Below are positions 56,631 through 64,000 of a DNA stretch of 64,000 nucleotides, piece by piece (position 1 is the first letter of the stretch; every line of letters begins with the position of its first letter). The position numbers were made by a program, and so were the translations under genes. The notes beneath the pieces were generated by a model. The model saw nothing but the letters and a program-made list of their open reading frames with translations. It was not told where the DNA came from and did no database searches. Origin of the DNA: Streptomyces flavochromogenes (GTDB lineage Bacteria > Actinomycetota > Actinomycetes > Streptomycetales > Streptomycetaceae); the NCBI RefSeq assembly GCF_000717595.1, contig NZ_JNZO01000015.1, forward strand, positions 1-64,000. The letters run 5' to 3'.

Positions 56631-58051
56631 AGTTTCACGCACACATTCATCGGTTCGGAGAAGAAGTCGAGGGAGTGGTCGCCGCCCTCGCGGCCTATGC
56701 CGGAGGCCTTCACTCCGCCGAAGGGGGTACGGAGGTCGCGCAGGTTCCAGGTGTTGACCCAGGCGATCCCGACGTCGAGGGCCGGCGCGACCCGGTGCGC
56801 GCGGCTCACGTCGCCCGTCCACACCGTGGCGGCCAGCCCGTACGGCCCCGTGTTCGCGAGTGACACTGCCTCCACCTCGGTGTCGAACGGCGCCAGGTGG
56901 ACGACGGGCCCGAAGATCTCCTCCCGTACCACCGGGTGGTCCTCCGGAAGCCCGGCCAGCACGGTCGGCTCCACCCAGAAGCCGCCGTCCCGCTCGTCGG
57001 AGAAGCGCGGCGTCCCACCTCCCGCGAGCACGTCGCCGTCGGCCGCGGCCTTGTCGAGGTAGCTCACGACCTTGTCGCGGTGAGCCGCGGAGACCATCGG
57101 GCCGTATCCGCTCAGCGCCCGGGCGCCGGCGGCCAGGGCCTCGGCGAACGCGTCGAACACCGGCCGCTCCACGTACACCCGTTCGGTGCACAGGCACACC
57201 TGCCCGCTGTGGGTGAACGACGAGCGGAGGGTGCCTGCCACGGCCTGGTCCAGATCCGCGTCGGCGAAGACGAGGCCTGCGTTCTTCCCTCCCAGCTCGA
57301 ACGAGACGGGGGCCAGTCGCGCGGCGGCGGCCCGCATGATCGTCCCGCCGGTGCGCGACTCGCCGGTGAAGGCGATCGCGTCCACCCCCGGGTGCTCGGT
57401 GAGCCACTGCCCCGCGCCGTCCGCGCCACCACCGTGGACGAGGTTGAAGACCCCCGCGGGCACGTCCGCGTCGGCCATCACCTCGGCAAGCAGGCAGGCC
57501 GTGCCGGGTGTCAGCTCGGACGGCTTGGCGATCACCGTGTTGCCCGTGGCGAGCGCCGGAGCCACCTTCCAGGTGAGCAGCAGCAGCGGCAGGTTCCACG
57601 GCGAGATCACCGCGACGACGCCGAGCGGCTTGTGCACGGTGTAGTTGAGCGCGCCCCGGCCGTCCGGGGTGGTCGTGTGCCAGGACCGCTCACCGCGCCC
57701 GGCGAGGAGGTCGGCGTACGAGCGGAAGTTGGCGATCGCACGCGGGATGTCGACCGTCGAGGCGAGCTCGCGGGGCTTGCCCGTGTCGGCGCACTCGGCG
57801 GTGACGAACTCCTCGAAACGCCCCTCGATGCCGTCGGCGATCCGGTGCAGGAGTCGCGACCGTTCCGCCGGGCTCCAGGATGCCCACGGGCCGAGTGCCT
57901 CCCGCGCCGCACCCACCGCACGGTCGACCAGCTCCCGCGGGGCCGCGGGCGCTTCGCCGACGACGGTGCCACGGGCCGGGTCGACGAGCGGGAACGGGAC
58001 GCCCGAGGCGTCGAACTCGCCCCCTACGTAATGCCGCACAGGTGAGCGCAC
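56627..58051 (-). CDS. nbaE: 2-aminomuconate-6-semialdehyde dehydrogenase
   Basis: A 474-residue NAD-dependent aldehyde dehydrogenase and first gene of the operon. Motifs: [20 protein letters not shown] (cofactor site), [30 protein letters not shown] with the general-base Glu, and [13 protein letters not shown] with the nucleophilic Cys. The C-terminal [20 protein letters not shown] is typical. GTG at 58051 has GGAGGT seven bases upstream; the frame is open further but lacks similarity. The aminomuconic-semialdehyde substrate is assigned from the neighbouring genes. Confidence 0.9.
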   Translation of the reverse strand: MRSPVRHYVGGEFDASGVPFPLVDPARGTVVGEAPAAPRELVDRAVGAAREALGPWASWSPAERSRLLHRIADGIEGRFEEFVTAECADTGKPRELASTVDIPRAIANFRSYADLLAGRGERSWHTTTPDGRGALNYTVHKPLGVVAVISPWNLPLLLLTWKVAPALATGNTVIAKPSELTPGTACLLAEVMADADVPAGVFNLVHGGGADGAGQWLTEHPGVDAIAFTGESRTGGTIMRAAAARLAPVSFELGGKNAGLVFADADLDQAVAGTLRSSFTHSGQVCLCTERVYVERPVFDAFAEALAAGARALSGYGPMVSAAHRDKVVSYLDKAAADGDVLAGGGTPRFSDERDGGFWVEPTVLAGLPEDHPVVREEIFGPVVHLAPFDTEVEAVSLANTGPYGLAATVWTGDVSRAHRVAPALDVGIAWVNTWNLRDLRTPFGGVKASGIGREGGDHSLDFFSEPMNVCVKL

Positions 58052-58128
58052 CTTGCAGACCTCCGTTGCGTGGCCGGGGATTCGGTTCTGGTCCCCCGGC
58101 GTGTGCCGGTATCGTGCACCCACCGAGC

Positions 58129-58178
58129 CATACCGATCCAATGCCAAACGGCACTCAGCCCATACCGATTCAGGTATG
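58129..58178. promoter_or_regulatory. LysR-type operator candidate between nbaE and the LysR gene
   Basis: CATACC-GATTCA-GGTATG (58161-58178) is a perfect 6+6 palindrome, and the half CATACCGATCCA recurs at 58129, 32 bases upstream in the same direction. The pair lies between the divergent promoters, as expected for a regulatory and an activation site. The regulator link is inferred from position. Confidence 0.65.
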
Positions 58179-58222
58179 CGTGACTCCGGCTCGGCTGACC
58201 GCTCCCGGAAGGAGCCCCGGCG

Positions 58223-59149
58223 ATGGACCTCCTGGACGGCCGGCTGAAGTTCCGGCACCTCACCCTGCTCGTCGCCATCCACGACCACGGCAGCGTGGGG
58301 CGTGCGGCCGAGACCCTCCACCTCACCCAACCCGCCGCCACCCGCACGCTCCGCGAACTGGAGGGGGTCGCCGACCTTCCGCTGTTCGTCCGCATGCCGC
58401 GCGGCATGCGCGCGACGCTCTACGGAGAGGCGCTCGCGGAGCACGCCCGCGCCGTGATCGCCGAGATGCGTCGGGCCGGGGAACACCTCACCGCGCTGCG
58501 CCAGGGCCGGGAGGGCACCGTGACCGTCGGCGCGCTCCTCGCCGGCACGAACGTGCTGCTCCCCCGGGCCATCGCACAGCTGAAGCGCGAACGGCCCCAG
58601 GTCACCGTCGTCGTACGGGAGGGCACGCCGGACGCCCTCCAGCCGGCCCTGCTCGCGGGCGAACTGGACGTCATCGTCGGTCGGGTGGGGTCGGCCCCCA
58701 AGGAGGGGGACGGACTGCGCCACCGAAGGCTCTACCGGGAACGCATCCGACTCGCCGTCCGGTCCGGTCACCCGCTGCTGGAGACCGCCGGCGCCGCTCT
58801 CACCGACACCCTCGACTTCCCCTGGATCCTGCCGGTCGAACAGACCGCCCTGCGCCAGGAGTTGGGCGCCCTCTTCGCCGACCGGGGCCTCGCGCTGCCC
58901 GCCGACCGGGTCGAGTGCACGTCGATCCTCACGATGCGCGCGCTGCTCCTGCAGACGGACATGGTGGCGCTGCTGCCCGAGCTGGTCCTGCACGCCGACG
59001 AGCAGCTCGCCGCGCTGCCCATCGAACTTCCCTCGGTGGGGCGCACGGTGGGCACCACCGAGGCGGCTCACCGCACCCGCACCCCGGCCCTCCAGGCCCT
59101 GCTCCACCACCTCGACCACGAGGCGGCCCTGCTGCGTGAGACGCTCTGA
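58223..59149 (+). CDS. LysR-family regulator of the kynurenine operon
   Basis: A 308-residue regulator. The N-terminal winged HTH (about 8-67) reads LKFRHLTLLVAIHDHGSVGR and AETLHLTQPAATRTLRELEG. The effector-binding domain starts around residue 95 (GTVTVGALLAGTNVLLPRAI). GGAAGGAG lies ten bases before the ATG at 58223. It is transcribed away from the nine-gene catabolic operon, with shared palindromic sites, so it probably activates the operon in response to a pathway metabolite such as kynurenine or aminomuconate semialdehyde. The true effector is unknown. Confidence 0.9.
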   Translation: MDLLDGRLKFRHLTLLVAIHDHGSVGRAAETLHLTQPAATRTLRELEGVADLPLFVRMPRGMRATLYGEALAEHARAVIAEMRRAGEHLTALRQGREGTVTVGALLAGTNVLLPRAIAQLKRERPQVTVVVREGTPDALQPALLAGELDVIVGRVGSAPKEGDGLRHRRLYRERIRLAVRSGHPLLETAGAALTDTLDFPWILPVEQTALRQELGALFADRGLALPADRVECTSILTMRALLLQTDMVALLPELVLHADEQLAALPIELPSVGRTVGTTEAAHRTRTPALQALLHHLDHEAALLRETL

Positions 59150-59250
59150 GCACTGCCCCCTCGGTCGGCGGAACAGCGAGTCCTGGCCAGTTCGGCGCAC
59201 CGGGAGGCGAGGGCGGCCTGCCGCTCCGCCTGCTCCTCACGTTCGGCGGC

Positions 59251-59517
59251 GTGGCTTGCGATCAGCTCCTCGTAGGGCCTGCGGTCGGTGAAGACGAGGA
59301 CCTCCAGCGCCGTCTCCGACGGCTCTACCTCTGCTTCGGAGCGACGGACGGCGATTTCGGCCCCTTCCTGGAGGCCGCTCTGAGCAGTTTCCAACGCCTC
59401 CACGACATACCGGAGGAGCGAGGCGTGTACGGGCCCACGACGCGCGCCGCCCTTGAGGCCAAGACCGGACGCGGAGGCCGGGGCAGCGGGAGTGGAGGCC
59501 GGAGCGGCATCCGGTGA
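59251..59517 (+). CDS. Peptidoglycan-binding-domain fragment, doubtful gene
   Basis: An 88-residue frame whose middle, GATDGDFGPFLEAALSSFQR with ERGVYGPTTRAALEAKTG, matches the PG_binding_1 motif (D-G-D-F-G-P ... F-Q ... G-V-x-G-P-x-T). There is no signal peptide, no clear ribosome site and no catalytic domain, so it is probably a remnant. An opposite-strand frame (59068-59538) looks like a shadow. Apart from this, 59150-59929 shows no convincing gene. Confidence 0.4.
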   Translation: MACDQLLVGPAVGEDEDLQRRLRRLYLCFGATDGDFGPFLEAALSSFQRLHDIPEERGVYGPTTRAALEAKTGRGGRGSGSGGRSGIR

Positions 59518-59929
59518 GCGGCGGGGCACGAAGGGCACCGGGAGCAGCCGGCGGACGTCACCGCGCGGCCCCGGGCCGTTCCGCCGCCGCCCGGCCGCCG
59601 GAAGGGCCGGACGTCACCGCCGAGGCCCTGCGGGTCAGTCGGCGACGACGCCCTCACCGCCCGGTGCTCCCTGAAAGCGGGATGGCGGCTCAGAACACGG
59701 GCGGCTGCCCGGGATTGAAGGCGGGGCGGGACAGTCTTCCCGCCCGTGAACGCGGTAGACCGGTACGGCCGCACCCGGGAGGGGCGGTTTGCGGCGGGTT
59801 GTGTGGGGAAGTCGTGCGGACTTCGGTACAACATTGCACGGGGCTGGTGGATGCGAGACGGTTGCGGTAGGAAATCTGTTTCCCAGCGGCAGAGAGGTGG
59901 TGGGGTGCGCGCGATGCGTTCCCCTGTTT

Positions 59930-61597
59930 GTGATCCGTTCCCCGGGTACCCCTGACCGTCCGCACGGTGGTGGCGTTCACGTCAGTACGGCGTGGGCCGA
60001 GGCCCCCTACCCCGTTCTCGTCACCGACAGCGTCGGCGACGTCGTCGAAACCAATGAGGCCGCCTCCCATCTGTTCGCCCAGGCGGGCGAGGATGTGTTC
60101 GTCGGCTCGCTGCCGGACTGGCTGGCCCAGGCCCACCGGCGGCCGACCCCAGCGGTCGGCCCGCCCGAGAGCGCCTCGGGCACGGTGGCGGGACGCACGT
60201 TCGAAGCGCATCCGTCGCCCGGCGAAGACGGGTGTGTGGTGTGGTGGCTGGTGGAGAACACCGATCTGCACCTGGCCCAGCAGGCACTGCAGGGCGAGCG
60301 CGAGCGCACCACGATCCTGGCCGACATCTCCAGCGCCCTGTTCTCGTCACTGAACGTCGAACGCTGCACAGAGGTGACCGTACGCATGGCCGCGGACCAC
60401 CTGGCCAACGCCGCGGTCGTCGTCGCCCCGGCCCAGGGACGTCGCCACAGCCTGACCTACACCCAGGTGGGCGGCGAGGTCGCCCACAAGACGGCGGCGA
60501 TCGATCCGCGCGCCGTCCCGGGTCTGACGGAGGCTCTGCAAGGTTTCCCCCCGGTGCCCACACGGTGGATCGACCCCGGTGACATCCCCGACTGGGCGGT
60601 ACCGCCCGGCTTCACCGGTCCGATCGGATCGGTGATCGTCACGCCGCTGCCCGGTTACGGCATGCCCGCCGGCGTGCTCATCCTGCTGCGTTCCAGCACG
60701 CACCAGGCCTTCAGCGACGGCGAGGAGGTCTTCGCCCGCCTGTTCGCCGCACGAGCCGGCGCCGCTCTGTCGGCGGCACGGCTGTACGCGGAGCAGGCCT
60801 CCATCACGACGACCCTGCTGCGCGAGCTGCTGCCGCCGAAGCTGGAGAGACTTCACGGGGTGGAGTACGCGGGCATCTACCGGGCGGCGAAGGACCACGA
60901 ACGCGTCGGCGGCGACTTCTACGACGTCCACCCCGGCACCGGCGACTCCAAGGAGACCTTCGTCGTCCTGGGAGACGTGGCGGGCAAGGGCCTGGAAGCA
61001 GCCGTCCTGACCGGCAAGATCCGTAGCGTGCTGCACGCGCTGCTGCCGCTGTCCGGAGACCACAAGCATGTCCTGACCCTCCTCAACGACGCCCTCATGA
61101 ACTCCCACCACACCCGTTTCGCCACCCTGGTCCTGGCCTCCGTACAGCGCCGTCAGGGAGAGGTGCGGATCAGGCTGACCAGCGCCGGCCACCTGCCCCC
61201 GCTCATCGTCCGCACCGACGGCCGGGTGGAGGAGGCCGCGACCAGCGGCACTCTCATCGGCGCCCTCCCCGAGATCCATGCACAGAGCACGGAGGTGGTG
61301 CTGGCGCCCGGGGAGACCTGCCTGCTCTACACCGACGGAATCACCGAGGCCCGTGGCGGACCTCTGGGGGATCAGCTCTATGGCGAGGAAAGGCTGCGAA
61401 CGGCTTTGCGTGAGTGCGTACGGATGCCGGCGGAAGCAGTCGTGGAGCGGGTGCAGATGCTGGCCTCGCAGTGGCTCGGCGGCCGCGAGCACGACGACAT
61501 GGCCACCCTGGCGATCACCACCCCGCTCGGCGGAGGCGGCACACCGCACCTCGTGGGCGAGCACGACGACTCCCGGCCGCACGACAGGGAACAGTGA
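59930..61597 (+). CDS. PAS/GAF SpoIIE-type serine phosphatase
   Basis: About 555 residues. A PAS-like region follows the start (TAWAEAPYPVLVTDSVGDVV), then a GAF-type domain (about 110-285; RTTILADISSALFSSLNVER). The PP2C phosphatase comes next, with metal residues in RVGGDFYDVHPG, LGDVAGKGLEAAVLTGKI, LLYTDGITEARGG and EHDDMATLAI. Such phosphatases dephosphorylate STAS antagonists. The start is uncertain: GTG at 59930, or GTGs at 59897/59900. Its TGA shares one base with the next ATG, so it is coupled to the B12-binding and STAS genes. No anti-sigma kinase lies nearby. Confidence 0.87.
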   Translation: MIRSPGTPDRPHGGGVHVSTAWAEAPYPVLVTDSVGDVVETNEAASHLFAQAGEDVFVGSLPDWLAQAHRRPTPAVGPPESASGTVAGRTFEAHPSPGEDGCVVWWLVENTDLHLAQQALQGERERTTILADISSALFSSLNVERCTEVTVRMAADHLANAAVVVAPAQGRRHSLTYTQVGGEVAHKTAAIDPRAVPGLTEALQGFPPVPTRWIDPGDIPDWAVPPGFTGPIGSVIVTPLPGYGMPAGVLILLRSSTHQAFSDGEEVFARLFAARAGAALSAARLYAEQASITTTLLRELLPPKLERLHGVEYAGIYRAAKDHERVGGDFYDVHPGTGDSKETFVVLGDVAGKGLEAAVLTGKIRSVLHALLPLSGDHKHVLTLLNDALMNSHHTRFATLVLASVQRRQGEVRIRLTSAGHLPPLIVRTDGRVEEAATSGTLIGALPEIHAQSTEVVLAPGETCLLYTDGITEARGGPLGDQLYGEERLRTALRECVRMPAEAVVERVQMLASQWLGGREHDDMATLAITTPLGGGGTPHLVGEHDDSRPHDREQ

Positions 61598-62688
61598 TGA
61601 CCAGTACGACAACCCCCCACCCCCTGCACGAGCTGTCCGAGCGGCTGTGGGCGGCGGCGATCGACCGGGACGAGCCGGCCGCGATGCGGCTGGTGACGGC
61701 CGCGGCCGATGCCGGAGTGGACGCCGAGGCCCTCCTGCTGGATGTCGTCGCCGGCGTGCAGCACAGGATCGGCGTCGAATGGGCCGCCGACCGGATCAGC
61801 GTGGCCGCCGAACACGCCGCCAGCGCGATCACCGACCGTGTCCTGGCCGCCCTCGCCCACCACCAGAACCCCCACCCACTCCACCTCCGCACGCGCGGAC
61901 GTGTGACGGTGGCGTGCGTGGAGGGCGAGTGGCACGTCCTGCCCGCCCGGCTGCTGGCCGAGGTCCTCACCCACCGCGGCTGGCACGTCGACTTCCTCGG
62001 CGGACACACCCCCACACCCCATCTGGTCGCCCACGTCCACCAGACCAACCCCACGGCGGTGCTGCTCTCCGCCTCCCTGCCGACCCGACTGCCCACCGCC
62101 CACAACGCGATCAGTGCGCTGCAGTCCATCGGAGTCTCCGTCATGGCCGGCGGCGCGGCCTTCGGCGCCGACGGCCGATACGCCCGTCTTCTGCGCGCCG
62201 ACGCCTGGGCACCCGATGCCCGGGAAGCCGCGGCCCGCCTTGACCAGGGCCTGACCCAGCACCACGCGGGGCGGCGCCAGCAGATCGACGACGACCTCCC
62301 CCACCTCACCGACCAGGAGTACACACTGGTCGTCACCCGGCGTACCGCCCTGGTGAAGCAGAGCCTGGCAGCACTGGACGCGCGCTGGCCGGCCATGCGG
62401 ACCTACAGCACCGCCCAGCGGGAACGCACCGCGGAGGACATCGCCCACATCGTCGACTTCCTCGCCGTCGCCCTCTACGTCGACGACGCCGAGCTGTTCA
62501 CCGGCTTCACCACCTGGACGGCCGGCATCCTCCACGCCCGTCATGTTCCCGCCGCCGGCCTGCACCTGGGCCTGGAGGTGCTGGCCGGACAGCTGCGCGA
62601 CTTCCCCCGCACGCTGACCTTCCTCAAGACCGCTACCGAGGCCCTGCAGGCCGGCTCCCATCACACCGGCCCGGGAATCACCGCATGA
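61597..62688 (+). CDS. B12-binding sensor protein with CarH-type light-sensing motif
   Basis: 363 residues. The N-terminal helical bundle contains W62-x9-E72-H73 (EWAADRISVAAEH), the signature by which CarH-type proteins hold adenosylcobalamin for light sensing. The Rossmann B12 domain (about 100-225) has GEWHVLPARLLAEVLTHRGW, matching the E-x-H-x-x-G site with Pro in place of Gly, and HVDFLGGHTPTPHLVAHVH. A C-terminal helical domain (about 235-360; ERTAEDIAHIVDFLAVALYV) is of unknown type. There is no MerR DNA-binding domain, so output is likely protein-protein. Coupled to SpoIIE upstream and STAS downstream. Confidence 0.85.
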   Translation: MTSTTTPHPLHELSERLWAAAIDRDEPAAMRLVTAAADAGVDAEALLLDVVAGVQHRIGVEWAADRISVAAEHAASAITDRVLAALAHHQNPHPLHLRTRGRVTVACVEGEWHVLPARLLAEVLTHRGWHVDFLGGHTPTPHLVAHVHQTNPTAVLLSASLPTRLPTAHNAISALQSIGVSVMAGGAAFGADGRYARLLRADAWAPDAREAAARLDQGLTQHHAGRRQQIDDDLPHLTDQEYTLVVTRRTALVKQSLAALDARWPAMRTYSTAQRERTAEDIAHIVDFLAVALYVDDAELFTGFTTWTAGILHARHVPAAGLHLGLEVLAGQLRDFPRTLTFLKTATEALQAGSHHTGPGITA

Positions 62689-63101
62689 CCCCCTACCTGC
62701 CGGCCGACCTCACCGTGACGGTCCACAGCGTCGAGCCGTACTCGCTGTACCTGGCCATCGCGGGAGAGCTCGACTACACCACCACTGCGCAGTTCACGTA
62801 CGAGGTCAACGAGGCGCTGGACAGCCACCGCGCACAGCAGGGGCCGGTTCTGAAGGACCTGCACCTGGACTGGAGCAGTCTCACCGGCATCGACTCCAGC
62901 GCCCTGACCGCCCTCCTCCTCCTGCACCGCCGCGCCCACCCTGAAGGCATCACCCTGCACCTTCATCGTCAGCCCGCTCAGATGACCCGCATACTCGAAC
63001 TCACCGGTGTGGCCGGCTACCTCACGCAGGACGCCCCCACCGTCCACCCACCTGGTGACTCCACACCGGACGAGCCGACGGAAACGGACGTCACCTCGTG
63101 A
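62685..63101 (+). CDS. STAS-domain anti-sigma-factor antagonist
   Basis: A 138-residue protein, almost wholly a STAS domain (about 8-118): YLAIAGELDYTTTAQFTYEV and DWSSLTGIDSSALTALLLLH, where the Ser71/Ser72 pair is the phosphorylation site region. ATGA overlap with the B12 gene. It should be a substrate of the SpoIIE phosphatase two genes upstream, and in its dephosphorylated form would bind an anti-sigma kinase encoded elsewhere. An acidic/Pro-rich tail follows the domain. Confidence 0.9.
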   Translation: MTPYLPADLTVTVHSVEPYSLYLAIAGELDYTTTAQFTYEVNEALDSHRAQQGPVLKDLHLDWSSLTGIDSSALTALLLLHRRAHPEGITLHLHRQPAQMTRILELTGVAGYLTQDAPTVHPPGDSTPDEPTETDVTS

Positions 63102-63257
63102 ACACCCACCGGCCGGTGCGCCGCGCTCGCAAGCACGGTGAGCACTGACTGCAGCCCATCCGCCCTCCGTACGGTCCCGCTCGTCGAGCCGCTCGTCATC
63201 CGGCCGACGCGGCTGGGCGGCGGCCTTCACAGCGTACGAACGTTCCTGACGCTCGCT

Positions 63258-63287
63258 CACGCCGGTGCTCCGCGGCGCACCGGCGTG
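63258..63287. terminator. Stem-loop after the SpoIIE-B12-STAS operon
   Basis: CACGCCGGTGC, an 8-base loop, GCACCGGCGTG: a perfect 11-bp stem in the gap between convergent genes (STAS and the hypothetical gene at 63365). It could serve both directions. No T-tract. The rest of 63102-63364 shows no gene. Confidence 0.6.
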
Positions 63288-63364
63288 CGGCAGCGCGCAA
63301 GTGGCGCGTTGTGGGTGTCCTGGTCATCAGGCCGGGATCGCCTGACACCGGGCCGCACCGCCCG

Positions 63365-63898
63365 TCAGGCGGGGAAGGAGAAGTAGAGAGCCTCGCTGTA
63401 GAAAGACCCGAAGTGCGCTTGCCAGTCGGCTCGGACCGAGGCCAGCCAGTCCTCGTTCTGACCGGCGATCGCGGCCTCGGCCTTGGCGACGGCGTCTGGG
63501 ATGTCATCGGACGCCAGACGCCGCACACTCGCTGTCGGATCGTCGTCCGTCATCGAGACGATCTCCCCGGTCTCCAGGACGAAGTACTGTGCCTGCTGCT
63601 TGTCGAGGTGGGCCGTGGTCCGGGCAACGCATTCGGCGAACTCGGCGTCACTCTCCAAGCCTCTGCCGACCGCCTGCAGAAGGTCGCGGAGCAGGGCCGC
63701 CCCCTCGGCGTAGTCCGCGGCGATGCCGATCGGAGGGTTCCAGATCATGGACGGGACGATCGTCGTTCCGCGTCCCACCATGAGTTTGTGCGCGAGCGGG
63801 ATGTCCCAGTTGTGCTCCGAAATGCAGCGGATCCGCTGGGGGACCTCTGCCTCATTCGGCATCGAGTCTGTGGAGTAGAGATACGAACGATTAGCCAT
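63365..63898 (-). CDS. Hypothetical protein
   Basis: A 177-residue soluble protein starting MANRSYLYSTDSMPNEAEVP. It has WNPPIGIAADYAEGAALLRD and TTAHLDKQQAQYFVLETGEI, then a Trp/Phe-rich end (WLASVRADWQAHFGSFYSEA). No recognised domain. Its lower GC at wobble positions and ordinary amino-acid composition fit a genuine gene. The ribosome site before 63898 is weak; an upstream start at 63928 is possible. Function unknown. The 100 bases to the window end show nothing further. Confidence 0.65.
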   Translation of the reverse strand: MANRSYLYSTDSMPNEAEVPQRIRCISEHNWDIPLAHKLMVGRGTTIVPSMIWNPPIGIAADYAEGAALLRDLLQAVGRGLESDAEFAECVARTTAHLDKQQAQYFVLETGEIVSMTDDDPTASVRRLASDDIPDAVAKAEAAIAGQNEDWLASVRADWQAHFGSFYSEALYFSFPA

Positions 63899-64000
63899 GC
63901 TCACGACGCTAACACCGAGCACCGACAACGCCCGTGACTCAGGATCACTTCAAGGGGACGCCGCCTCCCGGACAGGTGCGCCGGCGGCCCGGCCCCTCTG

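Noticed and set aside
59068..59538. Leftward 156-codon gene
   Set aside because: It overlaps the LysR 3' end and the peptidoglycan-binding fragment, has no ribosome site and no recognisable domain.
59604..59617. Further copy of the palindromic box (GGGCCGGACGTCAC)
   Set aside because: It has three mismatches and is remote from the stress cluster; consistent with chance.

Overview
The window is high-GC actinomycete DNA, almost certainly a Streptomyces chromosome. The signs are G/C-rich third codon positions, frequent GTG starts, ATGA/GTGA-coupled operons, and characteristic families: Rv1733c-like and DUF1918 proteins, paired universal stress proteins, CBS-BON proteins and SpoIIE phosphatases. 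No rRNA, tRNA or CRISPR array was seen.

Region 1 (1-28.8 kb) is a stress/dormancy-type cluster. It holds five tandem-domain universal stress proteins, Hsp20, a CBS pair, two CBS-BON proteins, a flavodoxin-like protein, PEP synthase, DUF1918, an XRE/flavin-reductase-type protein, acetyl-CoA synthetase, pyruvate dehydrogenase E1alpha/E1beta/E2 with a stand-alone acyl carrier protein, an NAD-type formate dehydrogenase (beta gene frameshifted), a NarK-like MFS transporter, and an ABC/FtsX exporter. A 14-bp palindrome, GGNCCGNNCGGNCC, recurs in its promoter gaps and suggests one shared regulator, possibly DevR/OsdR-like. The metabolic logic looks like maintenance under low energy or low oxygen: formate oxidation, acetyl-CoA and PEP metabolism, nitrate/nitrite transport.

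Region 2 (28.8-44.3 kb) is an accessory island. It contains a decayed SulP transporter, a broken arylsulfatase, an SRAP remnant, an ISAzo13-type insertion sequence with intact ends but a broken transposase, and four copies of a 60-bp repeat that keeps a peptide reading frame. Inside it sits an intact four-gene operon (32.0-38.2 kb): a TPR-CHAT caspase-like protease, a small Cys/His-rich protein, a membrane protein and a TPR/SseB-like protein. This is the best candidate for an undescribed conflict or signalling system.

Region 3 (44.3-59.1 kb) carries a secreted propeller-like protein, an amino-acid permease, a 20-unit heptanucleotide array, a secreted LVIVD-repeat protein, and a tightly coupled nine-gene kynurenine/3-hydroxyanthranilate meta-cleavage operon. 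That operon runs from kynureninase to acetyl-CoA formation and has a divergent LysR regulator with a palindromic operator candidate.

Region 4 (59.2-64 kb) contains a coupled SpoIIE phosphatase / B12-binding protein / STAS operon. The B12 protein carries the W-x9-EH signature of CarH-type light sensors, so this may be a light- or cobalamin-gated partner switch. A hypothetical gene closes the window.
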